64,000 nucleotides of DNA from Alphaproteobacteria bacterium (GCA_021325375.1 JAJPHG010000019.1:1-64000); one strand, 5' to 3'. Shown: positions 47,561 to 59,468, counted from the first letter of the stretch. The notes: generated by a model from the sequence alone, not told the origin. Made by a program: numbers and translations.

Positions 47561-48716
47561 ATCGATTCATCGGAAATTTCCGCGCGCCGGCGCCGTCGCC
47601 ATCCTGGCAGCGGCGGCATTCGTGTCGTTCGCCGGCTGTTCGCCCAAGACCGACAGCGGTGAACAACCGTCTGTGACGGCCAGCAACGTGACCCTGACGG
47701 CCGCCCAGCGGCAGCACATCCGCCTCTACACCGTCGCACCGTCGCGGGTCCGCAAGACGATCGAGACTTCCGGCGCGGTCGATTTCGACAACGATCAGGC
47801 AACGAGCGTGCTGGCGCCTTTCTCCGGTCCGGTATCGCGGCTGCTTGTTTCCCCCGGTGACCGGGTCAAGAAAGGCCAACCGCTGGCGGTGGTGGATTCG
47901 CCTGACTTCGCGGCGGCCATCGGCGCCTACCGCAAGGCCCTCACCGCAGCGCAGACGCTGCGCCGGCTCGCCGACATGGACAAGGATCTCGTCCAGCATC
48001 AAGGCGTTTCCCAGCGCGAGGAGGCGCAGGCGCAAACCGATGCCGCCAGCGCCGAGGCCGATCGCGAGGCCGCCCGGCAAGCGCTCGTGTCGCTGAACGT
48101 CGATGCCCGAACCATCGAGAACATTCGCAAAGGCCGCGCGGTTTCGCACGTCGAGGGCATCATCCGCTCACCGATAGCGGGGACCGTGGCCGAAAAGCTG
48201 ATCACGCCAGGACAACTTTTACAGGCCGGTACCACGCCGTGCTTCACCGTCGCCGATCTTTCGCGCGTCTGGGTCATGGCGCAAATCTTCGATTCCGATC
48301 TTTCTTCCGTCAGTGTCGGCGACACGGCAGAAGTGGAAGTCGGCACGGGTTCAGCTCATCTCGCCGGAACGGTGGACAACATTTCCGCCTTGGTGAACCC
48401 GGATACCCGTTCGGTCGTTGCGCGCGTCGTCGTCGAAAATCCCGGAAACTCCCTCAAGAAGCAGATGTATGTCCGCGTGGCGATCAAATCCCGCCAGGAA
48501 AGCGACGGGATGCTGGTCCCGGTTTCAGCGATCCTCCGCGACGATGAGAACCTGCCGTTTGTCTATGTCGCCCAGCGCGACGGCGCCTTCGCGCGACAGC
48601 ATGTGACCCTGGGTTATCGCACCGGCGACCAGTACGATATTGCCGCCGGCCTCAAAGCCGGTGATCGGATCGTGGTCGACGGCGGTATCTTCCTCCAGTT
48701 CATGCAAAGTCAATGA
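47541..48716 (+). CDS. Periplasmic adaptor (CusB/HlyD-like)
   Basis: GAVDFDNDQATSVLAPFSGPVSRLLVSPGDRVKKGQPLAVVDSPDF; lipobox FAGCS. Confidence 0.92.
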   Translation: MTNMANKSIHRKFPRAGAVAILAAAAFVSFAGCSPKTDSGEQPSVTASNVTLTAAQRQHIRLYTVAPSRVRKTIETSGAVDFDNDQATSVLAPFSGPVSRLLVSPGDRVKKGQPLAVVDSPDFAAAIGAYRKALTAAQTLRRLADMDKDLVQHQGVSQREEAQAQTDAASAEADREAARQALVSLNVDARTIENIRKGRAVSHVEGIIRSPIAGTVAEKLITPGQLLQAGTTPCFTVADLSRVWVMAQIFDSDLSSVSVGDTAEVEVGTGSAHLAGTVDNISALVNPDTRSVVARVVVENPGNSLKKQMYVRVAIKSRQESDGMLVPVSAILRDDENLPFVYVAQRDGAFARQHVTLGYRTGDQYDIAAGLKAGDRIVVDGGIFLQFMQSQ

Positions 48717-51700
48717 GCGACGATCTGCCGCCAATGCCGCCACGCACGGCCTCGATCATGAATCGGGTCGTGGCCTCTTCGCTGGGGCAGCCCCTTCTCG
48801 TCGGGCTGGTGACGCTCATTCTGCTCGTCGCGGGGACGCGCTCGCTCGACCGCCTGCCGGTGGATGCCTATCCCGATCTTTCGCCGCCCCTGGTCGAGAT
48901 CATAACCCAATGGCCCGGACACGCCGCGGAGGAAGTGGAGCGGCTGATCACCGTTCCGGTCGAGATCGGGATGAACGGCATTCCGCAGACGACCACCATC
49001 CGCTCGATCTCGCTCTATGGATTGTCCGACGTCATCATCACGTTTCGTGACCGCACCGACAACAATTTCGCGCGCCAGGAAGTCTTCAATCGCATGTCGG
49101 GCCTCAGCCTGCCGGGCGGCGTGGCGCCTTCCGTGTCGCCGCTGTCGTCGCCTTCGGGACTGATCTATCGCTACGTCCTGCAAAGCCCGGACCGGTCGCC
49201 GATGGAACTCAAGACCCTCGAGGCCTGGACCATCGAGCCGCAATACAAATCGGTTCCCGGCGTGGCTGACGATTCCGGCTTTGGCGGCGGCACGATGCAA
49301 TATCAGGTGCTGCTGGATCCGGCGAAGATCGCGGCGATCGGCATGTCCGCGCCGCAAGTGGAAGCCGCCCTGGCGGCAAACAACAGCAATGCAGGCGGCG
49401 GGTTCTATACGCAAGGTGCCCAATTCTACTACGTGCGCGGCGAGGGGCGCCTGACCACGGTTGAGGACATCGGCAACGTGGTGCTGGCGGTGCACAACGG
49501 CACCCCGGTGTTGCTGAAGGATGTCGGCCGGGTGGTCATCGGCATCGCGCCGCGCCTGGGCGAGTTCGGCTACGAGAAACAGGACGACGCCGTCGAGGGC
49601 GTCATCTTGCTGCGCACCGGCGAGAAGACCCAGGACGTCCTGAACAGGGTCGAAGCGAAGACCAAGCAACTCAACGAACAGTTCCTGCCCAAGGACGTCA
49701 AGATTCTTCCGTTCTACGACCTGAGCAGCCTGATCGCGCTGACGACCCAAATCGTGGAGCAAAACCTGCTGCGCGGGATGCTGCTCGTCCTCGTGGTCCT
49801 CATTTTCTTCCTGTACGATTTCCGGGCCGGGCTGATCGTCGCCGTGACCATTCCGTTGTCTCTGTTGTTCGCGTTCGTTTGCCTCGATATCCAGAACGCC
49901 TCCGCCAACCTGCTTTCCATCGGCGCGATTGATTTCGGGATCCTTGTGGATGGCGCGATCTTCATGGTGGAAAACATTTTCCGCCAGATCGCCGCGCGCC
50001 AGGGAACCCGGTTCGATCTTCTGGAAATCATCAAGGACGCGGCGGCGGAGGTGGATCGGCCGCTCGTCTATGCCGTCGCGGTGATCGTGGTCAGCTTCCT
50101 GCCGATCTATGTCTTGTCCGGGCCTTCGGGCACGCTGTTCAAGCCCATGGCCGACACGATGATCTTCGCGTTGGTCGGATCCTTGATCGTCACGCTGACC
50201 CTGCTACCGGTGCTGTGCTCGTGGTTCATGCGCAAGGGCGTGCGTGAGCGGCACAACGTCGTTTTCGAATGGATCAAGTCGGCCTATGTCAAAGGCCTCG
50301 ATGCTTGCCTCGCCCATCCGTGGTGGACGATTTCGGCTTCGGCGATCCTGCTGGCGGGCTCCCTGCTGCTCATCCCGTTCGTCGGCGCCGAGTTCATGCC
50401 GCATTTGGACGAAGGCGCACTGTGGGTGCGCGCGACGATGCCCTACACGATTTCGTTCGACGAAGCGGCGAAGGTCACGCCCAAGATTCGGGACATATTG
50501 CACTCATTTCCCGACGTCACCACCGTGACCTCGGAACTGGGCCGGCCCGACGACGGGACGGATTCGACCGGCTTCTTCAACGTCGAGTTTTTTGTCGGTC
50601 TTAAACCTTACGCGGAATGGACCGGCCCTTATCGCACCAAAGCCACGCTGATCGAGGCCATCGACAAGAAGCTCCAGGCCTTTCCCGGAATCATTTTCAA
50701 CTACACGCAGCCCGCGGAGGACGCGGTGGACGAGGCGGAAACAGGCTTGAAAAGTGCCCTGGCCGTCAAAGTCTTCGGTTCCGACCTGGACACGCTCCAG
50801 CAAAAGGGCAAAGCCATCAAGCAAGTGCTGGAGCGGGTTCGCGGAATTGGCGATGTGACTCTCGTGCAGGAGTTGGGGCAGCCCAGTCTGGCCATAAAGA
50901 TCAACCGCGCCGCGATTGCGCGCTACGGTTTGAATGCCGACGACATCAATGGCGTGATCCAGACGGCTATCGGCGGGGACGTAGCCACGCAGGTGGTGCA
51001 GGGAGAAAAGCAGTTCGATCTCGTCGTCCGCCTCGAGCGCCAGTACAGGGAAAACCCCGAGGAGATCGGAAATATCCCGATCGCAACGCCGGCCGGGCAA
51101 CAAATCCCGCTCAAGGAGTTCGCGGACATCCAGGTGACGAACGGCGCCTCGTTCATCTACCGCGAGGACAATTCGCGGTATATCGGCGTCCAGTTCTCGG
51201 TGGAAGGACGCGATCTGGCCGGCGCGGTCGGCGACGCCATTCAGCAAGTGAACGCGAAAGTCACTTTACCGCAGGGCTACCGCTTGGACTGGGGTGGCGA
51301 ATACACGGAATACACGGCTTCGCGCGCGCAAATGAACGTCATTCTGCCGCTGACCTTGTTCCTGATCTTCCTTCTGCTTTTCGTGCTCTACAGCAATTTC
51401 AAGTTTCCGTTCATCACCGTGCTCGGCGTGCTGCTGTCCGCCCCGGTCGGCGGCATCGTGGCGCTCTGGGTCACCGATACGCCGTTCTCCGCGTCTTCCG
51501 GCGTCGGCTTCCTCGCCCTGTTCGGCGTCTCGGTTCTGACGGCCGTCGTCTATATCTCCTATGTCAATGAGCTCCGCCGCAACGGCACGCCCGTCGCGGA
51601 CGCCATCAGGGAAGGCGCGATCCTGCGGCTGCGTCCGATCATGATGACCGCGCTGGTGGCGGCGCTGGGCCTGTTGCCCGCGGCGCTGGCTACGGGTGTC

Positions 51701-51832
51701 GGCACCGACACCCAAAGGCCATTTGCGTTGGTCATTGTCAGCGGCCTTCTTACGCGGCTGTTGATCAGTATTTTCCTGATGCCGGCTCTCTATGCCCTTG
51801 TGGCACGTTCCGGAGACCGGCTGGAAGTGTGA
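48713..51832 (+). CDS. HME-type RND transporter (CusA/CzcA-like)
   Basis: SLDRLPVDAYPDLSPPLVEIITQWPGHAAEEVERLITVPVEIGMNGIPQ and multiple RND TM motifs. Confidence 0.95.
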   Translation: MSDDLPPMPPRTASIMNRVVASSLGQPLLVGLVTLILLVAGTRSLDRLPVDAYPDLSPPLVEIITQWPGHAAEEVERLITVPVEIGMNGIPQTTTIRSISLYGLSDVIITFRDRTDNNFARQEVFNRMSGLSLPGGVAPSVSPLSSPSGLIYRYVLQSPDRSPMELKTLEAWTIEPQYKSVPGVADDSGFGGGTMQYQVLLDPAKIAAIGMSAPQVEAALAANNSNAGGGFYTQGAQFYYVRGEGRLTTVEDIGNVVLAVHNGTPVLLKDVGRVVIGIAPRLGEFGYEKQDDAVEGVILLRTGEKTQDVLNRVEAKTKQLNEQFLPKDVKILPFYDLSSLIALTTQIVEQNLLRGMLLVLVVLIFFLYDFRAGLIVAVTIPLSLLFAFVCLDIQNASANLLSIGAIDFGILVDGAIFMVENIFRQIAARQGTRFDLLEIIKDAAAEVDRPLVYAVAVIVVSFLPIYVLSGPSGTLFKPMADTMIFALVGSLIVTLTLLPVLCSWFMRKGVRERHNVVFEWIKSAYVKGLDACLAHPWWTISASAILLAGSLLLIPFVGAEFMPHLDEGALWVRATMPYTISFDEAAKVTPKIRDILHSFPDVTTVTSELGRPDDGTDSTGFFNVEFFVGLKPYAEWTGPYRTKATLIEAIDKKLQAFPGIIFNYTQPAEDAVDEAETGLKSALAVKVFGSDLDTLQQKGKAIKQVLERVRGIGDVTLVQELGQPSLAIKINRAAIARYGLNADDINGVIQTAIGGDVATQVVQGEKQFDLVVRLERQYRENPEEIGNIPIATPAGQQIPLKEFADIQVTNGASFIYREDNSRYIGVQFSVEGRDLAGAVGDAIQQVNAKVTLPQGYRLDWGGEYTEYTASRAQMNVILPLTLFLIFLLLFVLYSNFKFPFITVLGVLLSAPVGGIVALWVTDTPFSASSGVGFLALFGVSVLTAVVYISYVNELRRNGTPVADAIREGAILRLRPIMMTALVAALGLLPAALATGVGTDTQRPFALVIVSGLLTRLLISIFLMPALYALVARSGDRLEV

Positions 51833-52263
51833 GTCCAAATTGGCGACGAAAGTGCAGGGCGGTATATGCGAATGCCGCCGCACCAGTCGGATTCCAGCGA
51901 ATTCCTCTCAGTCGCTTCCGGAAACCTTATTCGCGGACGTTGTGGCGGAAGCTCCTCGGTGCAAGACATGCATAACACGCCGCCGCTAACCACGCTCACC
52001 GCCGAAGCTCCTGTCCAATCTCAATCATCACACTGGACGATCCCTTTCGCTCGACGCGAGGCCATGGCGGCGAAATGGCGGGCCTCAATCTCTGCAACCA
52101 TTGCATGGCCGCCTGCCGATCGCGGCACAATGATCCTATTGCAATGCAATATGCTGCAATGAGCTGCAATTGCGGAGAGTGGAATTCACTGAAATCTTGT
52201 CCTGTACCATCTCCCACCAGTTTCCGCGCGGCGGCTGGCGGGCTTGCGACATCGCCTTCACGG

Positions 52264-55200
52264 CTAACCTAGCCGTTCACGTACGATCTCGTAGAACAAT
52301 GGAACGAAGAAGATCGCAAGCACCGTCGCCGACAGCATGCCGCCGATGACGCCGGTGCCGATGTCGTTCTGGCTGGCCGCGCCCGCGCCGGTCGAGACCG
52401 CAAGCGGGATGACGCCGGCAATGAAGGCGAGCGACGTCATCAGGATGGGACGGAGCCTGAGCCGCGCTCCTTCGACCGCGGCGTCGCGGATGGATTCGCC
52501 GCGCTTCTGCGCGTCGACCGCGAACTCCACGATGAGGATCGCGTTCTTCGCCGCGAGACCCATGGTCGTGAGCAGGCCGACCTGGAAGTAGATGTCGTTG
52601 TAGAGGCCGCGCGCGGTGGCGGCGAGGATCGCTCCCACGATGCCGAGCGGAATGACAAGCATCACCGAAAGCGGAATGGACCAGCTCTCATACAGGGCCG
52701 ACAGCAGGAGGAAGACGACCAGCGCCGAAATCGCATAAAGCGCTGCGGTTTGGGAGCCGGCCTGGCGTTCCTGATAGGACAGGCCCGTCCACTCCAGGCC
52801 CACGCCCTTGGGAAGCTGCTGGAAAAGTCTCTCGACTTCCTCCATCGCGGTGCCGGAGCTTTTCCCCGGCGCAGGCGTGCCCTGCAATTCGAGGGATCCG
52901 ACGCCGTTGAAGCGCTCGAGCTTCGCGGGACCCAACGTCCAATGATAGGTGGCGAAGGATGAGAACGGCGCCATCTCGCCCGACGCGCTGCGCACATACC
53001 AGCGATAGAGATCGTCGGGCACCATGCGATAGGGCGCGTCTGCCTGCATATAGACCTGCTTCACGCGGCCGCGATCGACGAAGTCGTTCACGAACAGGCC
53101 GCCCCAGGCGGTGCTCAGCGTGCTGTCGATGTCGGCCAGCGGCAGGCCCAGCGCGGTCGCCTTGTCCTTGTCGATGTCGATGTGCAGCTGTGCGGTGTCG
53201 TCGAGCCCGTTGGGGCGCACGCCGGCGAGCAGTGGGTCTTTCGCGGCCAGTTGCAGGAACTGGTCGCGGGCCTTCATCAATCCATCGTGACCCAGATTGC
53301 CGCGGTCCTCCATTTCCACGTCGAAGCCGGACGATTGGCCGAGCTCCTGGACCGCCGGCGGCACGAGCGCGAACACCATCGCGTCGCGATATTTGGAGAA
53401 GCTCCCCATGGCGCGCTGCACGACGCCTTCCGCGTGGTTCGATGCGCCGGAGCGCTCGTTCCAGGGCCTCAAATGCACGAAGGCGATGCCGGAATTCTGG
53501 CCGGCGCCTGCGAAGCTGAAGCCCGCAACGATGAACGTGGTCTCGACGTTTTTTGCCTCGTCGACCATGTAGTGGTGCTCGACCTGCTTGGCGACGGCGA
53601 GCGTGCGCGACTGCGTGGCGCCGACCGGAAGCGTGATCTGGGTGAGAACGATGCCCTGGTCCTCTTCCGGCAGGAACGCGGTCGGAAGGCGGATGAAAAG
53701 CAAAACCAGGACCACGATGATCGCGCCGTAGATGAGCAGCGCCGGGCGCACCCAGCCGAGAAGCCGCTCCAGCGCGCGATGATAGCGGTCGCGGCCGTAC
53801 TCGAAGGTCTCGTTGAACCAGGTGAAGAAGCGGCCATGCATCTCCTTGCCGCCCTGTGGTATCGGCTTGAGAAGCGTGGCGCACAACGCGGGCGTCAGGA
53901 TGAGCGCTACCGTGATGGACAGCACCATCGCGGAAACGATGGTGACCGAGAACTGACGGTAGATGACGCCGGTAGATCCGCCGAAGAACGCCATCGGCAG
54001 GAACACGGCCGAGAGCACCAGCGCAATGCCGACGAGCGCGCCGGTGATCTCCTGCATCGATTTCTTGGTGGCTTCCTTGGGCGAAAGGCCTTCCTCGCGC
54101 ATCAGCCGCTCGACGTTCTCCACCACCACGATGGCGTCGTCGACCAGAAGACCGATGGCAAGGACCAGCGCGAACATGGTGAGCGTGTTGATCGAATAAC
54201 CGAAGGCCGCGAGGACGGCGAAGGTACCCAGCAGGACGACGGGCACGGCGATCGCCGGGATCAGCGTCGTGCGCCAGTTCTGCAGGAACACGAACATCAC
54301 GACGATGACGAGGATCGTCGCCTCGACCAGCGTCTTGATCACGTCGTTGATCGAGAGGCGGATGAAGGTCGTGTTGTCGACGGGAAAGGCGAGCTTCACG
54401 CCGGGCGGAAAGGTCGCGGCCAGCTCCGTCGCCTTGGCCTTCACCGCGTCGGCGGTCTTGAGCGCGTTGGCACCGGGCGCGAGCTGGATGGCGATGCCGG
54501 CCGCGGGCTTGCCGTTCATGCGGCTGACCACCGCATAGCTTTGCGCCCCCAGCTCGACGCGGGCGACGTCCTTGAGCCGGACGATGGCCCCAGTCGTATT
54601 GGTTTTGAGCACGATGTTCTTGAACTGCTCGGGCGTCTCCAGGCGCGATTGCGCGGTGACCGTCGCGTCGAGCTGCTGCCCCGGGATGGTCGGCTGGGCA
54701 CCGAGTTCGCCGGCCGAGACCTGGACGTTCTGCGCCAGGACGGCGTTCTGCACGTCGACGGGTGTCAGTGCGAAGCTGTTTAGCTTGAACGGATCGAGCC
54801 AGATACGCATGGCGTAGGGCGAGCCGAACACCTGTGCCTGGCCGACACCCGACACGCGGCTTAGCGGGTCCTGCATCTTGCTCGCCATGAAGTCGGAGAT
54901 GTCGATGTTGGTGTACCGTCCGCTGTCGTCGTAGAGCGCGACGACGAGCAGGAAGCTGCTCTGCGATTTGAGGACGACGACGCCCTGCTGCTGCACTTCC
55001 TGCGGCAGGATCGGCAGCGCCTGCTGCACCTTGTTCTGCACCTGCACCTGGGCGATGTCGGGATTGGTGCCCGGCGCGAAGGTCGCGGTGATGGAGACCT
55101 GTCCGTTGGAGCTGCTGGACGACGAGAAATAGAGCAGGTTGTCGACGCCGGTCAGCTGCTGCTCGATCACTTGCGTTACGGAGTTCTGCACCGTTTCCGC

Positions 55201-55365
55201 CGCGGCGCCCGGATAGTTGGCCACGATCGTCACGGCGGGCGGTGCGATGGTGGGGTATTGTGTGATCGGCAAGGTCTGGGTCGCCAGCACACCCATCAGC
55301 GCGATGACGATCGCGATCACCCAAGCGAAGACCGGCCGTTCGATGAAGAACTGCGACAGTCCCAT
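52264..55365 (-). CDS. HAE1-type RND multidrug transporter (AcrB-like)
   Basis: [77 protein letters not shown]. Confidence 0.95.
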   Translation of the reverse strand: MGLSQFFIERPVFAWVIAIVIALMGVLATQTLPITQYPTIAPPAVTIVANYPGAAAETVQNSVTQVIEQQLTGVDNLLYFSSSSSSNGQVSITATFAPGTNPDIAQVQVQNKVQQALPILPQEVQQQGVVVLKSQSSFLLVVALYDDSGRYTNIDISDFMASKMQDPLSRVSGVGQAQVFGSPYAMRIWLDPFKLNSFALTPVDVQNAVLAQNVQVSAGELGAQPTIPGQQLDATVTAQSRLETPEQFKNIVLKTNTTGAIVRLKDVARVELGAQSYAVVSRMNGKPAAGIAIQLAPGANALKTADAVKAKATELAATFPPGVKLAFPVDNTTFIRLSINDVIKTLVEATILVIVVMFVFLQNWRTTLIPAIAVPVVLLGTFAVLAAFGYSINTLTMFALVLAIGLLVDDAIVVVENVERLMREEGLSPKEATKKSMQEITGALVGIALVLSAVFLPMAFFGGSTGVIYRQFSVTIVSAMVLSITVALILTPALCATLLKPIPQGGKEMHGRFFTWFNETFEYGRDRYHRALERLLGWVRPALLIYGAIIVVLVLLFIRLPTAFLPEEDQGIVLTQITLPVGATQSRTLAVAKQVEHHYMVDEAKNVETTFIVAGFSFAGAGQNSGIAFVHLRPWNERSGASNHAEGVVQRAMGSFSKYRDAMVFALVPPAVQELGQSSGFDVEMEDRGNLGHDGLMKARDQFLQLAAKDPLLAGVRPNGLDDTAQLHIDIDKDKATALGLPLADIDSTLSTAWGGLFVNDFVDRGRVKQVYMQADAPYRMVPDDLYRWYVRSASGEMAPFSSFATYHWTLGPAKLERFNGVGSLELQGTPAPGKSSGTAMEEVERLFQQLPKGVGLEWTGLSYQERQAGSQTAALYAISALVVFLLLSALYESWSIPLSVMLVIPLGIVGAILAATARGLYNDIYFQVGLLTTMGLAAKNAILIVEFAVDAQKRGESIRDAAVEGARLRLRPILMTSLAFIAGVIPLAVSTGAGAASQNDIGTGVIGGMLSATVLAIFFVPLFYEIVRERLG

Positions 55366-56462
55366 CAGGCACCTTTGCCCGATTTCGCGAACGACGCGGG
55401 CACGGGATGCACGGGCGCATCCGGCATCGCTTTCTGCAGGCCTTCGACGATCAGCCTGTCGCCGGGCTTCAGCCCATCCGTGACAAGCCATTTGTCGCCG
55501 ACGGCGCGCGACGTCTTGAGCAAGCGCAGCCGCGCGACGTTCCCGGCGTCGACGACGAGTGCGGTGGGGTCGCCTTTTTCGTTGTGTCCGACGCCTTGCT
55601 GGGGCGCGAGGATCGCGTTCTGCTCCACGCCTTCGATGATGGTGGCGCGCACGAACATGCCCGGCAGCAGGATGCCGTTCGGATTGGGGAAGATGGCGCG
55701 TAGCGTCACCGCGCCCGTCGTCTGATCGACGGTCACCTCGCTGAATTGCAGATTGCCGGCTTGCGGATAGCTCGATCCGTTGTCGAGCGACAGCGTGGCC
55801 GGCGTATCGGAAGGCTCGCTGTTCACGCTGCCATGCTGCACCGCCTGCTTCAGCGTGAGCACTTCGTTGCTCGATTGCGTGATGTCCACATAGATGGGAT
55901 CGAGCGTCTGGATCGTGGCGAGGGCCGTGGTCTGGTCCGCCGTGAGCAGCGCGCCTGCCGTCACCGATGACCGGCCGATGCGGCCCGCGATGGGCGCCGT
56001 GATCCGCGTGTAGCCGAGATTGATGCGCGCCGCCTCGACGTTGGCGAGCGCCTGCTTGTAGGCGGCGACGGCGTCGTCATAGTCCTGCGGCGCGACCGCC
56101 CCCTGCTTCACCAAGGCGGCGTAGCGCTCCGACTTCGCCTTCGCGGTGGCGAGGGCGGCGGCGGCGTTGTCATAAGCTGCTTTGTAAGGCGCCGGGTCGA
56201 TTTGATAGAGTGCCTGTCCTTTTTGGACCAGCGCACCTTCCGTAAATAGGCGCGCCTTCAGGATGCCGCCGACCTGCGGGCGGACATCCGAGACCGCGTA
56301 AGGCGAGGTGCGGCCGGGAAGGACGGCGGTCAGCTGCACCGGCTCGGCCCTGATCACGACGACGCCGACATCGGGCGGCGGACGTTTCGGAGGGGCGCCC
56401 GGACCGCATCCCAAGAGTGAAAGCCCCGCGAGGCCGGTAGCCAAAACGCTGCGAATGGTCAT
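55365..56462 (-). CDS. RND periplasmic adaptor (AcrA/MexA-like)
   Basis: [53 protein letters not shown]; lipobox LLGCG. Confidence 0.95.
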   Translation of the reverse strand: MTIRSVLATGLAGLSLLGCGPGAPPKRPPPDVGVVVIRAEPVQLTAVLPGRTSPYAVSDVRPQVGGILKARLFTEGALVQKGQALYQIDPAPYKAAYDNAAAALATAKAKSERYAALVKQGAVAPQDYDDAVAAYKQALANVEAARINLGYTRITAPIAGRIGRSSVTAGALLTADQTTALATIQTLDPIYVDITQSSNEVLTLKQAVQHGSVNSEPSDTPATLSLDNGSSYPQAGNLQFSEVTVDQTTGAVTLRAIFPNPNGILLPGMFVRATIIEGVEQNAILAPQQGVGHNEKGDPTALVVDAGNVARLRLLKTSRAVGDKWLVTDGLKPGDRLIVEGLQKAMPDAPVHPVPASFAKSGKGA

Positions 56463-56641
56463 GGAAACTCAAATCCGAAAGGCAGATGCAAATGGAGCGC
56501 GCCGGAGCAATCCGACACGACCTAAGTAGTCTTCGCAACTGCAATATTCTATGTCCAATGTACGATTTTATCGGGGACGGGGGAACGATTTCGCTTCCCG
56601 CGAAATTGCTTTCGCGAAAGCCAGCGGCCCTTTGCTGCGTT

Positions 56642-57295
56642 CTACCGGAAAATTCCGAAGCAGAAATCCACGCAGAACTTCAGAAAAGGTACCGCCGCCG
56701 CAATGATAGCGATCACGACCAATGCCAGTCCGACCAGCGCCAAGTCGCGCGATCGTTCCGGTTCATGGTGATGAACCAGCGCCATGGCTTCCTCCGCGCG
56801 GACTCTTTCGGCCCGCCTTGGAGGGATGTTGCGCGCCATCAGGCGCAAAATCCACACAAATTTTATGACTTTGGCACCGGCGCCACAGAGGCGTGGTTCA
56901 CGCTGTGGAGTCAGTTTGAACAGCGTGCCGCCGCTTCCGTTCGCGCCGTCGTCCGACGTCGTGCCATAGATGTTGCCGCTCCGGTCGACGATCACGGGCG
57001 TCCCCGGGCCTCCGCCGTTGGTGCAATTCTGTTCGCTGCAAAAGCTGTACAGCACCTGCTCGGTCCAGCCGTTGCCGTGACTCAGCGTGTAGACTGTTCC
57101 AAGAATTCCCGCGCCGCCGATATGGGGCGTGCCCAGGAAGTTGCCGCTGGCGTCGAGGGCCGGGCCCGCTGCGGGCTCGAGTCCGTCTTTGCAATTCGTT
57201 TTCGAGCAGAAATCGTAAATCACTTTGCATTTGTCGCATCGTATCGGCCTCGCCTGGGCGTCGACGGCGTCGTCAAGTCGCGAGCTTACCCTCAT
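56642..57295 (-). pseudogene. GloVer-type choice-anchor repeat protein remnant, fused to or overlapping a small membrane protein
   Basis: GTVYTLSHGNGWTEQVLYSFCSEQNCTNGGGPGTPVIVDRSGNIYGTTSDDGANGSGGTLFKL is a repeat unit of this family. An independent ATG at 56839 gives MARNIPPRRAERVRAEEAM...+TM. Confidence 0.55.
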
Positions 57296-57450
57296 CCATA
57301 TTTGCCAGCGTGAAAAAATTCAGGTTCAATGAGTGGTTGCGTCACCAGGGGCCCTGGTCGGGCGAGAAATTCTCCGGATCAAGACCAAGGAAAGCATCCC
57401 GGTCCAGTCCGGTTTCATGATGCCGAGCCGTCCAGACGGAAATTCCAGTC

Positions 57451-59247
57451 ATGTTCGAACCTCAATCGGTGAACGAGTTCGGCTCCGATCTTCCCGAGCC
57501 GATCTCCCGGCATGTGTGGAGAGAACGCTATCGTGCTCACTCGCCCGAAGGTCACCCGCTCGAAGCGGAGATCGGTCAATCCTGGCGCCGGGTCGCACGC
57601 AGCATTGCCGCTTCGGAAAACGACAGCCATCGCTGGGCGGAGGAATACCGTCAACTGTTCGATGACTTCAAATTCCTTCCAGGAGGTCGCATCCTTGCGT
57701 CCGCCGGCACGACCCACCGCGCGACGCTGTTCAACTGCTTCGTCATGGGAGCGATCGAGGACGATCTCGGCGCGATATTCAGTCATCTGCGGGAAGGAGC
57801 TCTTACTCTCCAGCACGGCGGCGGCGTTGGGTACAACTTTTCCACCCTTCGGCCGCGAGGCGCGCTGATACGCGGCCAGGGGGCGACTTCATCCGGCCCC
57901 GTCTCGTTCATGCAGATATGGAACGAAGCGTGCGCGACCATCATGAGCGGCGGCGCGCGGCGCGGCGCGATGATGGCTTTGCTGTCGTGCAGCCATCCCG
58001 ACATCGCCGAATTCGTCGCGTCGAAACGCGTCGGCGGCCGCCTCACGAATTTCAACATCTCCGTGGGGCTGTCGGACGCATTCATGGCGGCGGTCCGGCG
58101 TGACGAGACATGGCCGCTCGTTTTCGACGGTCAGGTTTTCGCCGAAGTGACGGCGCGCACCTTGTGGAACCAGATGATGGAGGCCGCGTACGAGTCGGGA
58201 GAACCCGGCGTTGTTTTCCTCGAACGCATGAATGCCAGGAACAATCTCTATTATTGCGAGGAGATCGTCGGCACCAATCCGTGCGGCGAGGTTCCACTGC
58301 CGAACTACGGGGCCTGCCTGCTTGGATCGTTGAACTTGGCGGCCTTCGTGCGCGATCCGTTCACTTGCCATGCGCAGCTCGACGAGGCCCGGCTCGTGGA
58401 ATCCACGCATAAAGCCGTGCGGTTTCTGGATTCCACCATCGATCAATCCCGTTTTCCTCTCCCGCAGCAGAGAGACGAGGCCCGCGCGAAACGGCGGCTT
58501 GGTCTTGGCATCACCGGTCTGGCCGACGCGTTGCTCATGTGCAATGTCCGCTACGATGCGCCCGAAGGATTGGAGCTCCTCCAGCGCTGGATGTCGCATG
58601 TGCGCAATGAAAGCTTCAGGGCGTCCGCGATGCTTGCCGAGGAAAAGGGCCCGTTCCCGTTGTTCGATCGCGACAAGTTCCTGGACGGCGCAAACGTCCG
58701 CAGGCTTCCCGCTGACATTCGCGACCAGATCGCGCGTGGTGGAATCCGCAACGGCGTCCTCAACTCCATTGCTCCGGCGGGTTCGATTTCGCTTCTGGCC
58801 AACAACGTGTCTTCGGGTGTGGAGCCGATATTCAGCGCCGACTGCGTCCGTCGCGTCAGGACATCCGACGGCTCGTTCCAAAGTGTCCGCGTGACGGACT
58901 ATGCCGTCGCCCTGTATCGCGGGATGCGCGGACAGCGCGACGGCATTCCAGACGCATACACGGACGCGTCGTCCATCGGCGTTCGGGCGCACATCGCCAT
59001 GCAAGCCATGGCACAGTCATTGACGGACGGCGCGGTGTCGAAAACCGTGAACGTTCCGCAGGACTATCCATATCCGGAATTCGAGCGTCTTTATCTCGAG
59101 GCGTTCGACGCCGGCTGCAAGGGGTGCACGGCTTTTCGGCCCAATGGCGTGCGCCCATCGATTCTACATGGTCTCGACAGCTTGGACGCCAAACCCGAGG
59201 GCGAATGCCGCCAACCGGAGCGGGTGGAATGCGCCGTATGCCTCTGA
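57451..59247 (+). CDS. nrdJ: Adenosylcobalamin-dependent (class II) ribonucleotide reductase
   Basis: LPGGRILASAGT, TLFNCFVMG, GGGVGYNFSTLRPRGA, NLYYCEEIVGTNPCGEVPLPNYGACLLGSLNLA, C-terminal ECAVC Cys pair. Confidence 0.92.
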   Translation: MFEPQSVNEFGSDLPEPISRHVWRERYRAHSPEGHPLEAEIGQSWRRVARSIAASENDSHRWAEEYRQLFDDFKFLPGGRILASAGTTHRATLFNCFVMGAIEDDLGAIFSHLREGALTLQHGGGVGYNFSTLRPRGALIRGQGATSSGPVSFMQIWNEACATIMSGGARRGAMMALLSCSHPDIAEFVASKRVGGRLTNFNISVGLSDAFMAAVRRDETWPLVFDGQVFAEVTARTLWNQMMEAAYESGEPGVVFLERMNARNNLYYCEEIVGTNPCGEVPLPNYGACLLGSLNLAAFVRDPFTCHAQLDEARLVESTHKAVRFLDSTIDQSRFPLPQQRDEARAKRRLGLGITGLADALLMCNVRYDAPEGLELLQRWMSHVRNESFRASAMLAEEKGPFPLFDRDKFLDGANVRRLPADIRDQIARGGIRNGVLNSIAPAGSISLLANNVSSGVEPIFSADCVRRVRTSDGSFQSVRVTDYAVALYRGMRGQRDGIPDAYTDASSIGVRAHIAMQAMAQSLTDGAVSKTVNVPQDYPYPEFERLYLEAFDAGCKGCTAFRPNGVRPSILHGLDSLDAKPEGECRQPERVECAVCL

Positions 59248-59321
59248 ACCTTGCTCGTCTCGCCGAAGGGCAGACGCTTTCGTGACGGCATGTATAGCGT
59301 GATGCGCGTGCCACGACGCTA

Positions 59322-59350
59322 GATGTCGTGCACGGTGATAACACGACATC
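59322..59350. promoter_or_regulatory. Perfect 9-bp inverted repeat GATGTCGTG-N11-CACGACATC
   Basis: Exact arms at 59322-59330 and 59342-59350, between the RNR stop and the radical SAM start. Confidence 0.6.
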
Positions 59351-59468
59351 AAAGGCCGTCATTTCACCCGAAAATCCGTATAAGGCGCTTTTATTGCTTG
59401 TTGCCAGGTGAAAGCGAAAATAGGATTGTACTTCTTGAGGTTGATCTGTCGAAGCAGGAGCTGAAGGA

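Noticed and set aside
51866-52162. 98-aa ORF between RND operons
   Set aside because: No signal, motif or convincing RBS; insufficient support.
53182-54783. 533-aa plus-strand ORF opposite AcrB-like gene
   Set aside because: Asp/Arg/His-rich low-complexity translation without domains; opposite strand is a canonical RND pump.
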